Positions 9,682 through 18,349 of a stretch of 64,000 nt of DNA are shown in pieces (the stretch's first letter is position 1; every line of letters starts with the position of its first letter). A program made the translations under genes and the position numbers. The notes under the pieces were generated by a model, which was given only the letters and a program-made list of their open reading frames with translations, made no database searches and was not told the origin of the DNA. Source of the DNA: Verrucomicrobiaceae bacterium (GTDB taxonomy: Bacteria > Verrucomicrobiota > Verrucomicrobiia > Verrucomicrobiales > DEV007); the NCBI GenBank assembly GCA_004211885.1, contig SHBV01000002.1, positions 1 to 64,000 of the forward strand, in the 5' to 3' direction.

Positions 9682-10995
9682 TTAGCTAGAAATTAAACTG
9701 AATTTAAGCTCCGCTTCTGAAACCAGAGCCTCATTGACAAAACAACGGCACTTTGCCTGCGCGACACTACTTTTAATTTTTAAGGCCTCACCTTCAATAA
9801 AAAGAGTATCTCCAGGCATTACAGGCTTGCGGAATTTTACTTTATCAGCGCTTAAAAAATAACCTATTTTACCCTGATTTTCAGGTTTTCTGAGTAGCAT
9901 TATACTTGCCAGTTGTGCCATCGCTTCTAATTGTAACACTCCAGGCATTACTGGATGATTTGGGAAGTGGCCTTGGAAGAAGGGTTCATTAATTGTGACA
10001 GATTTGATTCCCGTGCATTTGTTATCGCCTTCGAATTTGATAATTCTATCCAGCAAAAGGAAAGGATACCGGTGAGGTAAAATTTTCATTACCTCATTAA
10101 TATCTAATGCACCTTCACCTGTAGGAATATTAACTTGAGGCGTCATTGACATGACCTCACCAAATGCCTTTTTTAATTGGACGGCCATTTGGGTATTTGG
10201 TCCGTGACCCGGCTTTACGCACAGCACATGTCCCATGATACGCTTACCGGAGAGCATCAGATCCCCGATCACGTCAAGAATTTTGTGTCTTGCGAATTCT
10301 TCTTCGAACCGAAGAGGTTCTTTACTTAGTATGGATTCATCTCTTATAACTACAGCATTTTCTAGTGACCCACCTTTGATCAGACCTTTTTCTAGCAAAG
10401 GCTCAACATCTTCGTAAAATACAAATGTGCGAGCAGGAGCAATTTCTTTTTCATAAATTTCAGGAGTAATTTCAGTGGAGAAATACTGAGTCATTTTTCC
10501 TCTCTCCCCAGCATGAGTGCAGGATACACGGAATGATTTGCTTGGTAGAATGGTGATGATAGAACCATTTTCATTTTCCATATGAATGGGTTCGCGAATT
10601 TCAAATACGCTTGCTAAATGATCCTGTTCTTCTGATCCTGCTTCACGTATACATTTAACATATGGTGCGGATGAACCATCGCCGATCGGCGGTTCATTGG
10701 CATCCATTTCAATGATTGCATTATCAATGCCCATTCCTGCTAGTGCACTTATCACATGTTCTACTGTATGGACTTTGACAGAGCCGACCGCTAAGGTCGT
10801 TGCCCGCTCAACTTGTTGTACGTTGTCAACGATTGCAGGAATGAAAGGCTTATCATCTAAATCGATACGACGGAACACAATGCCATGATTGGCAGGGGCC
10901 GGCTTCATAGTCAGTGTCACTTTTTCACCTGTGTGAAGCGAAGTGCCTTCGAGCGAGGCGCTCGAGGCAAGAGTGCGTTGGTATGGAATAGACAT
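9682..10995 (-). CDS. lpxC/fabZ: Bifunctional UDP-3-O-acyl-GlcNAc deacetylase / 3-hydroxyacyl-ACP dehydratase
   Basis: A 437-residue fusion. Residues 1-285 are LpxC, the zinc deacetylase committing step of lipid A synthesis, with zinc ligands in HTVEH (76-80) and in HKILDVIGD (His237 and Asp241). Residues about 295-437 are FabZ, the hot-dog-fold dehydratase of fatty-acid elongation, with LPHRYPFLLLDR at 306-317, catalytic His343 in GHFPNHP and Glu357 in LEAMAQ. Such fusions are known in Bacteroidetes and some PVC bacteria. The two activities compete for 3-hydroxyacyl-ACP, so joining them fixes their ratio. lpxA follows on the same strand. A 6-bp inverted repeat (CGCAAG, 9634-9659) sits in the gap to lpxA but is too weak to call a terminator. 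Confidence 0.95.
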   Translation of the reverse strand: MSIPYQRTLASSASLEGTSLHTGEKVTLTMKPAPANHGIVFRRIDLDDKPFIPAIVDNVQQVERATTLAVGSVKVHTVEHVISALAGMGIDNAIIEMDANEPPIGDGSSAPYVKCIREAGSEEQDHLASVFEIREPIHMENENGSIITILPSKSFRVSCTHAGERGKMTQYFSTEITPEIYEKEIAPARTFVFYEDVEPLLEKGLIKGGSLENAVVIRDESILSKEPLRFEEEFARHKILDVIGDLMLSGKRIMGHVLCVKPGHGPNTQMAVQLKKAFGEVMSMTPQVNIPTGEGALDINEVMKILPHRYPFLLLDRIIKFEGDNKCTGIKSVTINEPFFQGHFPNHPVMPGVLQLEAMAQLASIMLLRKPENQGKIGYFLSADKVKFRKPVMPGDTLFIEGEALKIKSSVAQAKCRCFVNEALVSEAELKFSLISS

Positions 10996-11103
10996 AGTAT
11001 CTCGGATTTCAGCTAAGCAAGTATTTGGTTCTTGGGAAGGAAAAATCTACCCAGGCACAGAATAATGCCTTTTTCTGAAGCAGATAATAATACCTTTAGA
11101 AAT

Positions 11104-11124
11104 TTTCGTGCAAGTTACACGAAA
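11104..11124 (-). terminator. Hairpin just after trxA
   Basis: Two bases after the trxA stop codon the minus strand holds TTTCGTG, a 7-base loop, then CACGAAA and ATTTCTAAA. A 7-bp perfect stem with a short T-poor tail; a plausible weak terminator between trxA and lpxC-fabZ. Confidence 0.4.
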
Positions 11125-11126
11125 GA

Positions 11127-11450
11127 CTATGAAATTGCGTCTAATTTGGAGGAAATAGCCTCTTTATTGATAAGTCCAACGACCTCGTCTTTGACTTCGC
11201 CACCCTTGAAAAAAAGCATCATTGGTATTGATTTCACGTTATAAGTCACAGCGAGATCACGACAATCATCAATGTTCACTTTTGCGATTTTACACGACTC
11301 ACCTTTTTCATCGGCTAGTTCATCAAGGATCGGGCCTAGCATCTTACATGGTCCACACCACTCTGCCCAGAAATCGACTAGGACCGGTACATCGCTTTGC
11401 TTGATCTCAGATTCGAAGTTCTCTTGGGTAATCGAAATAACTTCTGCCAT
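11127..11450 (-). CDS. trxA: Thioredoxin
   Basis: A 107-residue cytoplasmic thioredoxin of standard family length with the active-site WCGPCK at residues 31-36, preceded by VLVDFWAE and followed by the conserved cis-proline region SIPMMLFFKGG. It reduces protein disulfides using electrons from thioredoxin reductase. It lies upstream of lpxC-fabZ on the same strand with a hairpin between, so it is probably its own unit. No signal peptide. Confidence 0.95.
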   Translation of the reverse strand: MAEVISITQENFESEIKQSDVPVLVDFWAEWCGPCKMLGPILDELADEKGESCKIAKVNIDDCRDLAVTYNVKSIPMMLFFKGGEVKDEVVGLINKEAISSKLDAIS

Positions 11451-11473
11451 TTTTTCTATAGATGAAAAAAAGC

Positions 11474-11548
11474 TTAGGCTTTGGTGGCCATGAATTCAAG
11501 AAAGAGAACTATAATCGAAATAATTGTAAGAATGATTGCAGCTGGCAT
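11474..11548 (-). CDS. Possible 24-aa single-pass membrane miniprotein
   Basis: The 139-base gap between trxA and the Ala/Pro-rich membrane protein holds an ATG-to-TAA reading frame of 24 codons on the same strand as both neighbours. Its product, MPAAIILTIISIIVLFLEF then MATKA, is one hydrophobic helix with a single Glu and a C-terminal Lys, the usual make-up of bacterial membrane miniproteins. No ribosome-binding site is visible, and a random AT-rich gap could produce such a frame, so this is tentative. Confidence 0.35.
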   Translation of the reverse strand: MPAAIILTIISIIVLFLEFMATKA

Positions 11549-11589
11549 AGGTATGAAAACGTTTAAATAAAATAAATAAAAATTAGGCT

Positions 11590-12294
11590 TTAGTTATTAT
11601 CGCCGCTTTTAAACTCATCGTATTCTTTGGTGGGCAAATTTCTTTCGTACAGACCAGGGAACAAATTCGTAGGAGCGGCTGCTCTATTGTTTGGATCTTT
11701 TTGGGTAAACTTAAAAGTTTTTGCTTCTTTGTTCTCTTTATTGGATAGCTTTGGATTGAAACTACGATCATAATCATCGTGAGGAATTCCCCAAGATTTA
11801 GCATCTGGATTCTTCTTGTCTTGCTGGGACAAGGTCGGAGAACTTGCAGCTTCTATCAAAAGTACAACAAGAGCCAAAACGACACATACCCAAGCGAGTG
11901 GAGTGACGCCGGCCTCTTCACCATCATCATCCAAGCTAGCAGAAAGTTTTCCAGTTGAAAGAGGTGCTGCTACTGCGCCTGGTGCACTGGCAGCGCCTGG
12001 TTGCGAGGGTTGTAGTTTGACAGTGGCTTGAGGTGGAGCTGATTGCGTTGCGGGGCTCGAGGCTACTGGCGCAGGACTCAATGGAACAGTTTTAGCTCCA
12101 GAAGGTTGAGCAGGAGCTGGAGCTGGAGCTAATGGTTGAGTTGCTTGTGCTGGAGCCTTAGGAGCTGCAGGTGCTGGCGGTGGCGGAGCTGCACCCTCAG
12201 ACGCTTTAAGAGTGACACGCGTGGTCTCTTTTTTTAAAGGAACGGAAGATGATTTATCTTCTGGTGTTGGGGTTTGAGGATTTTCTTCGCTCAT
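11590..12294 (-). CDS. Ala/Pro-rich protein with one membrane segment, function unknown
   Basis: A 234-residue protein. Residues about 1-115 are low complexity, rich in Pro, Ala, Gln and Ser, and contain the basic motif PLKKETTRVTLKA (residues 19-31), a motif that resembles the N-terminal tracts of small verrucomicrobial membrane proteins (from memory). One hydrophobic helix, AWVCVVLALVVLLIEAASS, spans about 133-151, followed by a hydrophilic C-terminal 80 residues. There is no signal peptide, so the Pro-rich part is probably cytoplasmic and the tail periplasmic. Resemblance to energy-transducing or secretion-linked Pro-rich anchors is only in composition. I do not recognise a named domain. 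Confidence 0.7.
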   Translation of the reverse strand: MSEENPQTPTPEDKSSSVPLKKETTRVTLKASEGAAPPPPAPAAPKAPAQATQPLAPAPAPAQPSGAKTVPLSPAPVASSPATQSAPPQATVKLQPSQPGAASAPGAVAAPLSTGKLSASLDDDGEEAGVTPLAWVCVVLALVVLLIEAASSPTLSQQDKKNPDAKSWGIPHDDYDRSFNPKLSNKENKEAKTFKFTQKDPNNRAAAPTNLFPGLYERNLPTKEYDEFKSGDNN

Positions 12295-12642
12295 GATTTA
12301 AAATTTTTTCTATAGGGGGATATATTATGGGAAGAGTATTAATGCCTATTTCTGACCATAATGTCAATGGTTTTTGCCTATTTCAATAAATCAAAACCCA
12401 CTTTGAATTCAAAAAGAAAAGATATTTTTATTTTTTTAATATCAATGATTAAGATTTCTTTAATAAATACCCTTTGGGGCTTTTCCCACAGAGAAACTGA
12501 AATTAGCCAAAAAAAATATAATTTTGTTCCACCAGACCTTCTTTGACCCTGATAATAGGAAGTGCCTTTAACCGTTTGGAGCCTTTTCTAAACCAAAATA
12601 GCTAAATCAAATTAAGAAAAGAAAAAACTGAAAGTCAGAGGA
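12295..12642. other. AT-rich divergent intergenic region
   Basis: This 348-base gap separates the divergent Ala/Pro-rich protein and M20 peptidase genes. It is strongly AT-rich and no convincing gene was seen. A perfect TTGACA lies on the minus strand at 12367-12362, 17 bases from a poor -10 (CATTAA, 12344-12339); it could serve the gene starting at 12294. No comparable promoter was found for the plus-strand gene, though TTGACC occurs near 12543. Confidence 0.5.
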
Positions 12643-13809
12643 ATGGATAATCGGGCAGATCCGACAACGTTAAATAATCTTCTTTCATCCTTTATAAGGA
12701 TTCCAAGTGTCAATCCTGATGGTGATCCAGGCACCGGACTGGAAAATACTGGGGAAGGTGAAATGGCCAGAGCAGTTGGCAGTTTTTTGGAGAAAATTGG
12801 CGCTAAAGTTTGGTACGATGAAGTTGAACCAGACAGACCAAATGTGATAGGCCGATTTCCAGGTTTTGAAGGAAAACCTCAGATCTTACTTGGGCCGCAC
12901 CTCGACACAGTAGGAGTCGGTGGCATGACGGTGGACCCCTTTGGCGGGCAACGTAGCGATGGTAAGATTTATGGACGAGGGGCTTCAGACACTAAAGGAA
13001 CTTTAGCAGCAATGCTTTGGGCATTGTCCGAAATAGGTGCTGAAAAAATTAGAGAACTGGACATTGGAGTTACGTTTGCAGGATTCATGGGTGAGGAAAC
13101 GGGTCAGCCCGGTTCAAGGCACTTTGCACAAAAGTATGGTAGCGAATATGATTTTGCCCTAGTCGGTGAACCTACTGGAAATGATTTGGTCTTCAGGCAC
13201 AAAGGGACTCTATGGTTAAAAATCACATCAGCAGGCCAAGCAGCGCATGGATCAATGCCGGATCAGGGTGATAGCGCTATAAGCAAAATGGTTGAACTGA
13301 TAAGACTATTAGAAAGTGATTTTCGATCTGATCTTTCAAACATTGAATATTTTGATGAATTGCTCGGCTATCCCACAATCAACATCGGAGTCATTGCGGG
13401 AGGGACTCGCACCAACATTGTTTCAGAAGAGTGCACGATTGAAATTGATTTTCGTTTAACGCCGCAATTGGGAGGAGAAGATGCTTTAGAATTGTTCAAA
13501 AAATTTCTTCAAAATCATAAGTTCAATGAAATTAAAATAGATATTAAGCTCCGATGCGAACCGCTTAATACTCCAGCCGATAACCCTTTTATTAAGGGGT
13601 TATCGGATCTATCAAGTGAACCTAAATTAGTGGGTGCTCCCTGGTTCTGTGATGCTGCTGTTTTATCTGCGGAAGGAGGGATTCCATCCATTGCAGCTGG
13701 GCCCGGGCACATTGATCAGGCTCATACTGCTGACGAATGGATCAAAGAGGCGGACCTTAAGGCGGGTGCATCCTTCTATAAGGAATTTATTGAACGTGCC
13801 AAGGCGTGA
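12643..13809 (+). CDS. M20-family zinc peptidase / deacylase (ArgE/DapE/ACY1 type)
   Basis: A 388-residue cytoplasmic metallo-aminoacylase-like enzyme. Metal and catalytic residues are in place: HLDTV with His86 and Asp88, GRGASDTKG with the bridging Asp116, GEETG with catalytic Glu151 and metal Glu152, and a VGEPTG block near 175. The dimerisation lid domain follows from about residue 180 (HKGTLWLKI, then AAHGSMPD). The family covers acetylornithine deacetylase, succinyl-diaminopimelate desuccinylase and carboxypeptidases; no local feature decides which, and no amino-acid biosynthesis genes adjoin. Start ATG at 12643 follows a purine-rich AGAGGA that abuts the codon. It ends convergently with a DUF1080 gene. 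Confidence 0.88.
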   Translation: MDNRADPTTLNNLLSSFIRIPSVNPDGDPGTGLENTGEGEMARAVGSFLEKIGAKVWYDEVEPDRPNVIGRFPGFEGKPQILLGPHLDTVGVGGMTVDPFGGQRSDGKIYGRGASDTKGTLAAMLWALSEIGAEKIRELDIGVTFAGFMGEETGQPGSRHFAQKYGSEYDFALVGEPTGNDLVFRHKGTLWLKITSAGQAAHGSMPDQGDSAISKMVELIRLLESDFRSDLSNIEYFDELLGYPTINIGVIAGGTRTNIVSEECTIEIDFRLTPQLGGEDALELFKKFLQNHKFNEIKIDIKLRCEPLNTPADNPFIKGLSDLSSEPKLVGAPWFCDAAVLSAEGGIPSIAAGPGHIDQAHTADEWIKEADLKAGASFYKEFIERAKA

Positions 13810-13813
13810 AACT

Positions 13814-13832
13814 TAGAAGCTAAAGGCTTCTA
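13814..13832. terminator. Hairpin between convergent M20 and DUF1080 genes
   Basis: TAGAAGC-TAAAG-GCTTCTA is a perfect 7-bp stem with a 5-base loop in the 20-base space between two convergent stops; the right arm overlaps the DUF1080 stop codon. It could act in both directions, but neither side has a strong T run. Confidence 0.42.
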
Positions 13833-14645
13833 GAGTTCTTTGATACGAATATTGCGCCACCTACATTTGGCACCTTTGGGCCAGCCACCTCCACCGTGAA
13901 CCTGCACCGCAATGCTTCCTTTAGCGCCAAGAGTTTGTGCTATTTTTTCACGATCAAATCCTGATCCTGTGTAGCTAGCCGCATCAAATTCACAAACTTT
14001 TTCGCGATTGATCCAAGTTTCAATCTTTGGATGCTTTCCAACACATTTTACCCTGACGCTGTTCCAGTCATTGACTTTATATAGAGCGCAAAACTTTTCA
14101 CCGGAAATAGAATAATTAATTTTTGGTTTTTCTTCTTTTGGTTTCGGCTTAAGACCTATCAGTTTTCCATCTTGGATTTTCCCGTCAATATCGAATGGCC
14201 GAGTATTAAAACCGCCGGTCCCTTCTCCATATATGTGTCCTATGTTGCCCGCGTCATGATAATCGACCATCATTTGAAAGCATTGGCCCTTGTCATTGCC
14301 TCTAAGAAATAAACCACTACAAACTCCCCAGTCAGGTTTAATATCAAGCCGAAGTTCAAAGTCACCGAATTTATCATCAGTAAGTAAAATTCCTCCATTT
14401 CCTGAACCCGGAGGATCTTGTTCACCAGTGATAGTTCCATCTTCTACTTTCCAAACGCCCCCAGTCCCATGTCCTATTCTCTGTGGATTCTTGTGCCATC
14501 CTTTCAATGTTTTACCATCAAATAGATCAACGAAGCCTTTTTCCGAATCAACGGAGTTAGCAAATATTTTGGCTGAAGAGGTAGCAATTGCCGCGGCTCC
14601 AATTGAGGAGCGCCTTAAAAAATGACGGCGGTTCTGATTTTTCAT
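13830..14645 (-). CDS. Secreted DUF1080 (3-keto-disaccharide hydrolase-like) protein
   Basis: Start set at ATG 14645, which opens on a Tat-type signal (NRRHFLRRSSIGAAA); the longer reading runs into proS's leader. The 271-residue product has one DUF1080 domain from about residue 35: FVDLFDGKTLKGWHKN at the start, the FGDFELRLDIKP strand, and the C-terminal CRWRNIRIKEL, the standard ending of the family. DUF1080 has a concanavalin-like fold; some members cleave 3-keto-glycosides, many are uncharacterised. It is divergent from proS across 93 bases. Substrate unknown. Confidence 0.85.
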   Translation of the reverse strand: MKNQNRRHFLRRSSIGAAAIATSSAKIFANSVDSEKGFVDLFDGKTLKGWHKNPQRIGHGTGGVWKVEDGTITGEQDPPGSGNGGILLTDDKFGDFELRLDIKPDWGVCSGLFLRGNDKGQCFQMMVDYHDAGNIGHIYGEGTGGFNTRPFDIDGKIQDGKLIGLKPKPKEEKPKINYSISGEKFCALYKVNDWNSVRVKCVGKHPKIETWINREKVCEFDAASYTGSGFDREKIAQTLGAKGSIAVQVHGGGGWPKGAKCRWRNIRIKEL

Positions 14646-14738
14646 GTGTCCTATCGTGTCAAATATCAAAAATTCCATCAAGCAAAGTTGCAAGAATTTG
14701 CAAATCTCCACGTCGAGGCGAACGTATGTGCTAAAATT

Positions 14739-16274
14739 ATGGCCAAACCTCAAAATGCCATCAGTCCGAGCCGACATGAAGATTTTCCCGAGTGGTATCA
14801 ACAGGTCGTAAGAGCCGCTGATCTCGCAGAGAATTCAGAAGTGCGTGGTTGTATGGTCATTAAGCCATGGGGATACGGTTTGTGGGAACAAATCCAAAGT
14901 CAGTTAGACGCAATGTTTAAGGCAACGGGCCATAAAAATGCATACTTTCCTCTTCTTATTCCACTCTCCTATTTGGAAAAGGAGGCAGAACATGCTGAGG
15001 GCTTTGCTACTGAATGTGCTGTAGTAACACATCATCGACTCGAAGCCCAAAAGGATGAGAGCGGAAAGACCAAGATGGTGCCTACTGGTGAACTGTCAGA
15101 ACCTTTCATTATTCGTCCAACATCAGAAACCATAATAGGGGCAGCCTTTGCTCGTTGGATAGAGAGTTATAGGGATTTACCATTATTAATTAATCAGTGG
15201 GCCAACGTCATGCGATGGGAAATGCGGCCGAGGTTATTTTTAAGGACAGCTGAATTTCTATGGCAGGAAGGGCATACGGTTCACGAAACGGCTGATGAGG
15301 CTTGGGAGGAAACTGAAAAAATTCTGGACGTTTATGAGAAGTTTGCACGCGAACATTTAGCCATACCTGTCATCACTGGTGAAAAAACAGAGAATGAAAG
15401 GTTCCCGGGCGCTGACCGGACACTTTGCATTGAGGCGATGGTTCAAGACAAAAAAGCAATTCAGGCCGGAACGTCACACTTTCTTGGACAGAATTTCAGT
15501 AAAGCTTCAGACATTAGTTTTGCTGGCCGTGATGGCACGAAGCAATTTGGATGGACCACTAGCTGGGGCGTTAGTACACGATTGGTAGGCACTTTAATCA
15601 TGGCGCATGGTGATGATGATGGGGTCATAATTCCTCCTATGGTTGCCCCGACTCAAGTTGTTATTTTGCCTGTAATTCCTAAGGAAGAAAATCGAGAAGC
15701 AGTTATCACGGCTACTGAAAGTCTGGCAAAATCACTCAGTTCATTAAGTTATGGAGGATTACCTATACGTGTTGAGATTGACAAAAGGGATATGCAAGGC
15801 GGTGCAAAGAACTGGGAATGGATTAAGAAGGGTGCACCTATACGTGTTGAGATTGGTCCTCGTGACATTGAAAAAGAAAGTGTAGCGGTTACCCGTCGTG
15901 ACCGATCACCTAAGGATAAAGAATTTATCCCTAACGAAGAATTTCTCAATAAAGCGGCAAAGTTACTAGAAGATATTCAGTCCTCACTCTTAGAGCGTGC
16001 TACTCGGTTCAAAGAAGATAATATGAAGCGAATTGATAGCATCGATGAATTCATAGAATTTTTTACCCCTTCGAATACCGAAAGACCGGAAATTCATGGA
16101 GGTTTTGCTTTGTGTCATTGGGCAGGTTCAAATGAAGAAGAGGAAAAGATTGCCAAAGAACACAAAGTTACTATCCGATGCATTCCACATGGAGAACAAT
16201 ATGCTGAGAAGGGGACCTGCATTCTGACAGGCAAATCGAGTTCACGCAGGGTAGTCTTTTCAAAGGCATATTAG
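14739..16274 (+). CDS. proS: Prolyl-tRNA synthetase, eukaryote/archaeal-type
   Basis: Charges tRNA-Pro. Start placed at ATG 14739 (511 residues); the 39-residue upstream extension is not family-like and overlaps the divergent gene's start. Class II synthetase motifs are clear: motif 2 region with MRWEMRPRLFLRTAEFLWQ split across residues 155-175, RPTSETIIG at about 128-136, and motif 3 GVSTRLVGTLIMAHGDDDG. There is no bacterial-type insertion domain, and the C-terminal extension ends in the short CIPHGEQ/CILTGK cysteine region, so this is the shorter archaeal/eukaryotic form that many bacteria also carry. A glutaredoxin-like gene follows by three bases. Confidence 0.95.
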   Translation: MAKPQNAISPSRHEDFPEWYQQVVRAADLAENSEVRGCMVIKPWGYGLWEQIQSQLDAMFKATGHKNAYFPLLIPLSYLEKEAEHAEGFATECAVVTHHRLEAQKDESGKTKMVPTGELSEPFIIRPTSETIIGAAFARWIESYRDLPLLINQWANVMRWEMRPRLFLRTAEFLWQEGHTVHETADEAWEETEKILDVYEKFAREHLAIPVITGEKTENERFPGADRTLCIEAMVQDKKAIQAGTSHFLGQNFSKASDISFAGRDGTKQFGWTTSWGVSTRLVGTLIMAHGDDDGVIIPPMVAPTQVVILPVIPKEENREAVITATESLAKSLSSLSYGGLPIRVEIDKRDMQGGAKNWEWIKKGAPIRVEIGPRDIEKESVAVTRRDRSPKDKEFIPNEEFLNKAAKLLEDIQSSLLERATRFKEDNMKRIDSIDEFIEFFTPSNTERPEIHGGFALCHWAGSNEEEEKIAKEHKVTIRCIPHGEQYAEKGTCILTGKSSSRRVVFSKAY

Positions 16275-16277
16275 GTA

Positions 16278-16550
16278 ATGTCCGATCCGAACATTGATCT
16301 TTATGTTAAGCCTGGTTGTCCTTGGTGCGTCGCGGTCATCGCCTGGCTTGACCAGAAAGGATATCGGTACCGCGAATATGATGTCATTGATAATGAAGAG
16401 AAATTTGACGAAATGGTTCGAATCACTGGGCAGCAATTTGCCCCTAGTTTGCGTCTGCATATGGATGGGATGGTAGATAAAATTCTTTCTGATTTTGGAG
16501 TCGAAGAGCTTGTGACTTTTTTGGAAGTATGTGGTTTAGAGCCCGATTAA
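16278..16550 (+). CDS. Glutaredoxin-like protein
   Basis: A 90-residue thioredoxin-fold protein with CPWC redox motif at residues 14-17 and the glutaredoxin layout: IDLYVKPGCPWC at the N-terminus, then GYRYREYDV, and FAPSLRL in place of the usual TVP cis-proline strand. The TVP-to-FAPS change may alter substrate binding. It starts three bases after the proS stop, so it is almost certainly translated from the same transcript. Function presumably dithiol exchange in the cytoplasm. Confidence 0.85.
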   Translation: MSDPNIDLYVKPGCPWCVAVIAWLDQKGYRYREYDVIDNEEKFDEMVRITGQQFAPSLRLHMDGMVDKILSDFGVEELVTFLEVCGLEPD

Positions 16551-16598
16551 TATTGAAATAGTTTACTTTTTGATTTAAATCTTCAAAATAATCCCTTC

Positions 16599-17684
16599 GT
16601 GAAAAACAAAACCCCAAAGTTTTTTCGTCTACTAGTAACAGTTTGTTTATTTTGTATTGGCCTCTTTACTTCTTTGGCCCAAGACAAGAATAAGACCGAA
16701 CATGTAATCTTAATAAGTTGTGATGGGCTAAGGCCTGACGCGGTTGAATTTCTAGGTGAAAAATGGGCACCCAATTTCTATCGAATTATCAGAGAAGGAG
16801 CCCACACTCATAATGCTAGGACTGATTTTAATTATACTGTCACTTTGCCAAATCACACATGCATGCTGACAGGACGGGGAGTTTTAGGTGAATCGGGACA
16901 CGCTTGGATTGAAAATGGAACTCCGAAGATTGGTCAGATGCTTCATAGAAACAAAAAAGCATACATTGCGAGCGCCTTTGACGCTGCTCATGACCACGGC
17001 TTAAAGACTGCTCTCTTTAGTAGCAAGGAAAAATTTGTACTCTACGACTTGAGTTATAATGACCGGAGCGGCAGACCTGATACGCAGGGTGAGGATAACG
17101 GTAAAGATAAATTAGATCATTACCATTTTAATGAGAAAACAGAAGAGCTCATAAAAACCTTCACTGAATCACTCACTAAGACACCTTATGATTTTAGCAT
17201 GTTGCATTTGCGCGATCCGGACACTGCTGGTCATGCTAATGGTTGGGACATCCAGTCAAAGTCTGTATACATGTCTGCAGTTTCTAAAATGGATTGGATC
17301 ATAGGAAAATTATTTGATTTCATCGATGCTAATGAACAAATGAAAGGCAAAACGGCTATGATCATCACAGCTGATCATGGTGGTAGATTGGAAACTAAGA
17401 CACACACTAAGTCGGACGAAAAATTAAATTATACGATTCCATTTTACGTTTGGGGCCCCGATGTTTCTCCTGGAAATGAGCTTTACAAGATTAATCCTTC
17501 GAGCAGGAAAGATCCGGCAGACAAGAATATAAAGTATGAATCTGAGCAGCTACAGCCCATTCGCAATGGAGACGCCGGTAATCTTGCCATGTCCATGCTA
17601 GGCCTACCCGCCATTGACGGTTCAACAATTAATTCTAAGCAAGACCTGAATGTTAGGGCTACTTCTAAGGCCGAGGAAAATTAG
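16599..17684 (+). CDS. Secreted nucleotide pyrophosphatase/phosphodiesterase-like enzyme
   Basis: A 361-residue alkaline-phosphatase-superfamily protein, GTG start, with a signal peptide ending near LFTSLAQ (residue 28). The nucleophile motif TVTLPNHTCMLTG places Thr82 as the attacking residue, as in NPP-type phosphodiesterases. Metal sites: SCDGLRPD (Asp42), DPDTAGHANG and ITADHGG. The fold family hydrolyses phosphodiesters, pyrophosphates or phosphonates; the substrate here cannot be told. It lies 48 bases after the glutaredoxin-like gene, same strand. Confidence 0.87.
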   Translation: MKNKTPKFFRLLVTVCLFCIGLFTSLAQDKNKTEHVILISCDGLRPDAVEFLGEKWAPNFYRIIREGAHTHNARTDFNYTVTLPNHTCMLTGRGVLGESGHAWIENGTPKIGQMLHRNKKAYIASAFDAAHDHGLKTALFSSKEKFVLYDLSYNDRSGRPDTQGEDNGKDKLDHYHFNEKTEELIKTFTESLTKTPYDFSMLHLRDPDTAGHANGWDIQSKSVYMSAVSKMDWIIGKLFDFIDANEQMKGKTAMIITADHGGRLETKTHTKSDEKLNYTIPFYVWGPDVSPGNELYKINPSSRKDPADKNIKYESEQLQPIRNGDAGNLAMSMLGLPAIDGSTINSKQDLNVRATSKAEEN

Positions 17685-17800
17685 AATACCTTTTTTCCAT
17701 TAACATAGTAAAAACCACGTTTTCTGGACTCCCGATAAGTTCTTTCGTGAATGATAATGGCGTAGATCACATTCTCTTGATATCGTTTTGCTGATTTCAT
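17681..17800 (-). CDS. Possible 39-aa basic protein filling an intergenic gap
   Basis: The 120-base gap between the phosphodiesterase stop and the next plus-strand start is almost exactly filled by an ATG-to-TAA frame of 39 codons on the opposite strand. The product has mixed, protein-like composition: MKSAKRYQENVIYAIII, then a basic stretch HERTYRESRKRG, and a Tyr-rich end FYYVNGKKVF. It overlaps the phosphodiesterase stop codon by three or four bases. No ribosome-binding site is seen and I do not recognise a family, so it stays a candidate. Confidence 0.35.
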   Translation of the reverse strand: MKSAKRYQENVIYAIIIHERTYRESRKRGFYYVNGKKVF

Positions 17801-17804
17801 TACT

Positions 17805-18329
17805 TTGGGCAAACCACGTAAAATAACCGAACCAGAAAAGGAGCTTCGCTTCACCCGAGCACGTCAAGGCCTGACATTCGTTGCTTTTGGTGGCATTTTC
17901 TTGTGTATTACATTTTGGATCTGGTTTTCGAATACTACAATTAATGGTCAGGCAATTAATGAAATTTCAATTCGACTTATAATTACTCTTATATTGTTCA
18001 GTTTGAGTTTAATTTGTATTTGGGTTGCAGTAAATTGCGTCAGGCATGCTTTTATTATTCTTACGCCGCTAGGCATTGAATTATTTCCTTTCTGGTTTCC
18101 CAGTAAAAATCTTCAGGTCATATATTGGACTCAAATTGATAATGCAATTGTTACTGAAGACATGAAAACTCTGGAAATACAATGTCAGGGCGGAGGCAAG
18201 GTGTTCGTTGCACTTGCTCCTATCACAGTAGATCGTTTGCCTTATCTCAAACGCGCGATTGAAGGACGCATGGCTCAAGCCAAAGAACCAAAAGATAAAA
18301 AGGAAGGACAGGAGGATCCGCAACAATGA
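17805..18329 (+). CDS. Small membrane protein, two helices and a cytoplasmic PH-like tail
   Basis: A 174-residue protein with hydrophobic helices at about residues 25-43 and 56-80, then a soluble region with the pattern AFIILTPLGIELFPFW, VIYWTQIDNAIV and LEIQC, which resembles the bacterial PH-like (YdbT/YcxB-type) membrane-anchored fold. The C-terminus is highly charged (KEPKDKKEGQEDPQQ). Start is TTG at 17805, since stops lie in frame at 17763 and 17778 and no ATG follows before the first helix. Same strand as the next gene, 20 bases away. Function unknown. Confidence 0.65.
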   Translation: MGKPRKITEPEKELRFTRARQGLTFVAFGGIFLCITFWIWFSNTTINGQAINEISIRLIITLILFSLSLICIWVAVNCVRHAFIILTPLGIELFPFWFPSKNLQVIYWTQIDNAIVTEDMKTLEIQCQGGGKVFVALAPITVDRLPYLKRAIEGRMAQAKEPKDKKEGQEDPQQ

Positions 18330-18349
18330 CACCATTCAATTTTCGTTAG

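Noticed and set aside
12361..12546. 61-codon plus-strand frame in the AT-rich gap
   Set aside because: Lys/Ile/Phe-rich product of AT-rich DNA, no ribosome-binding site, no recognisable pattern.
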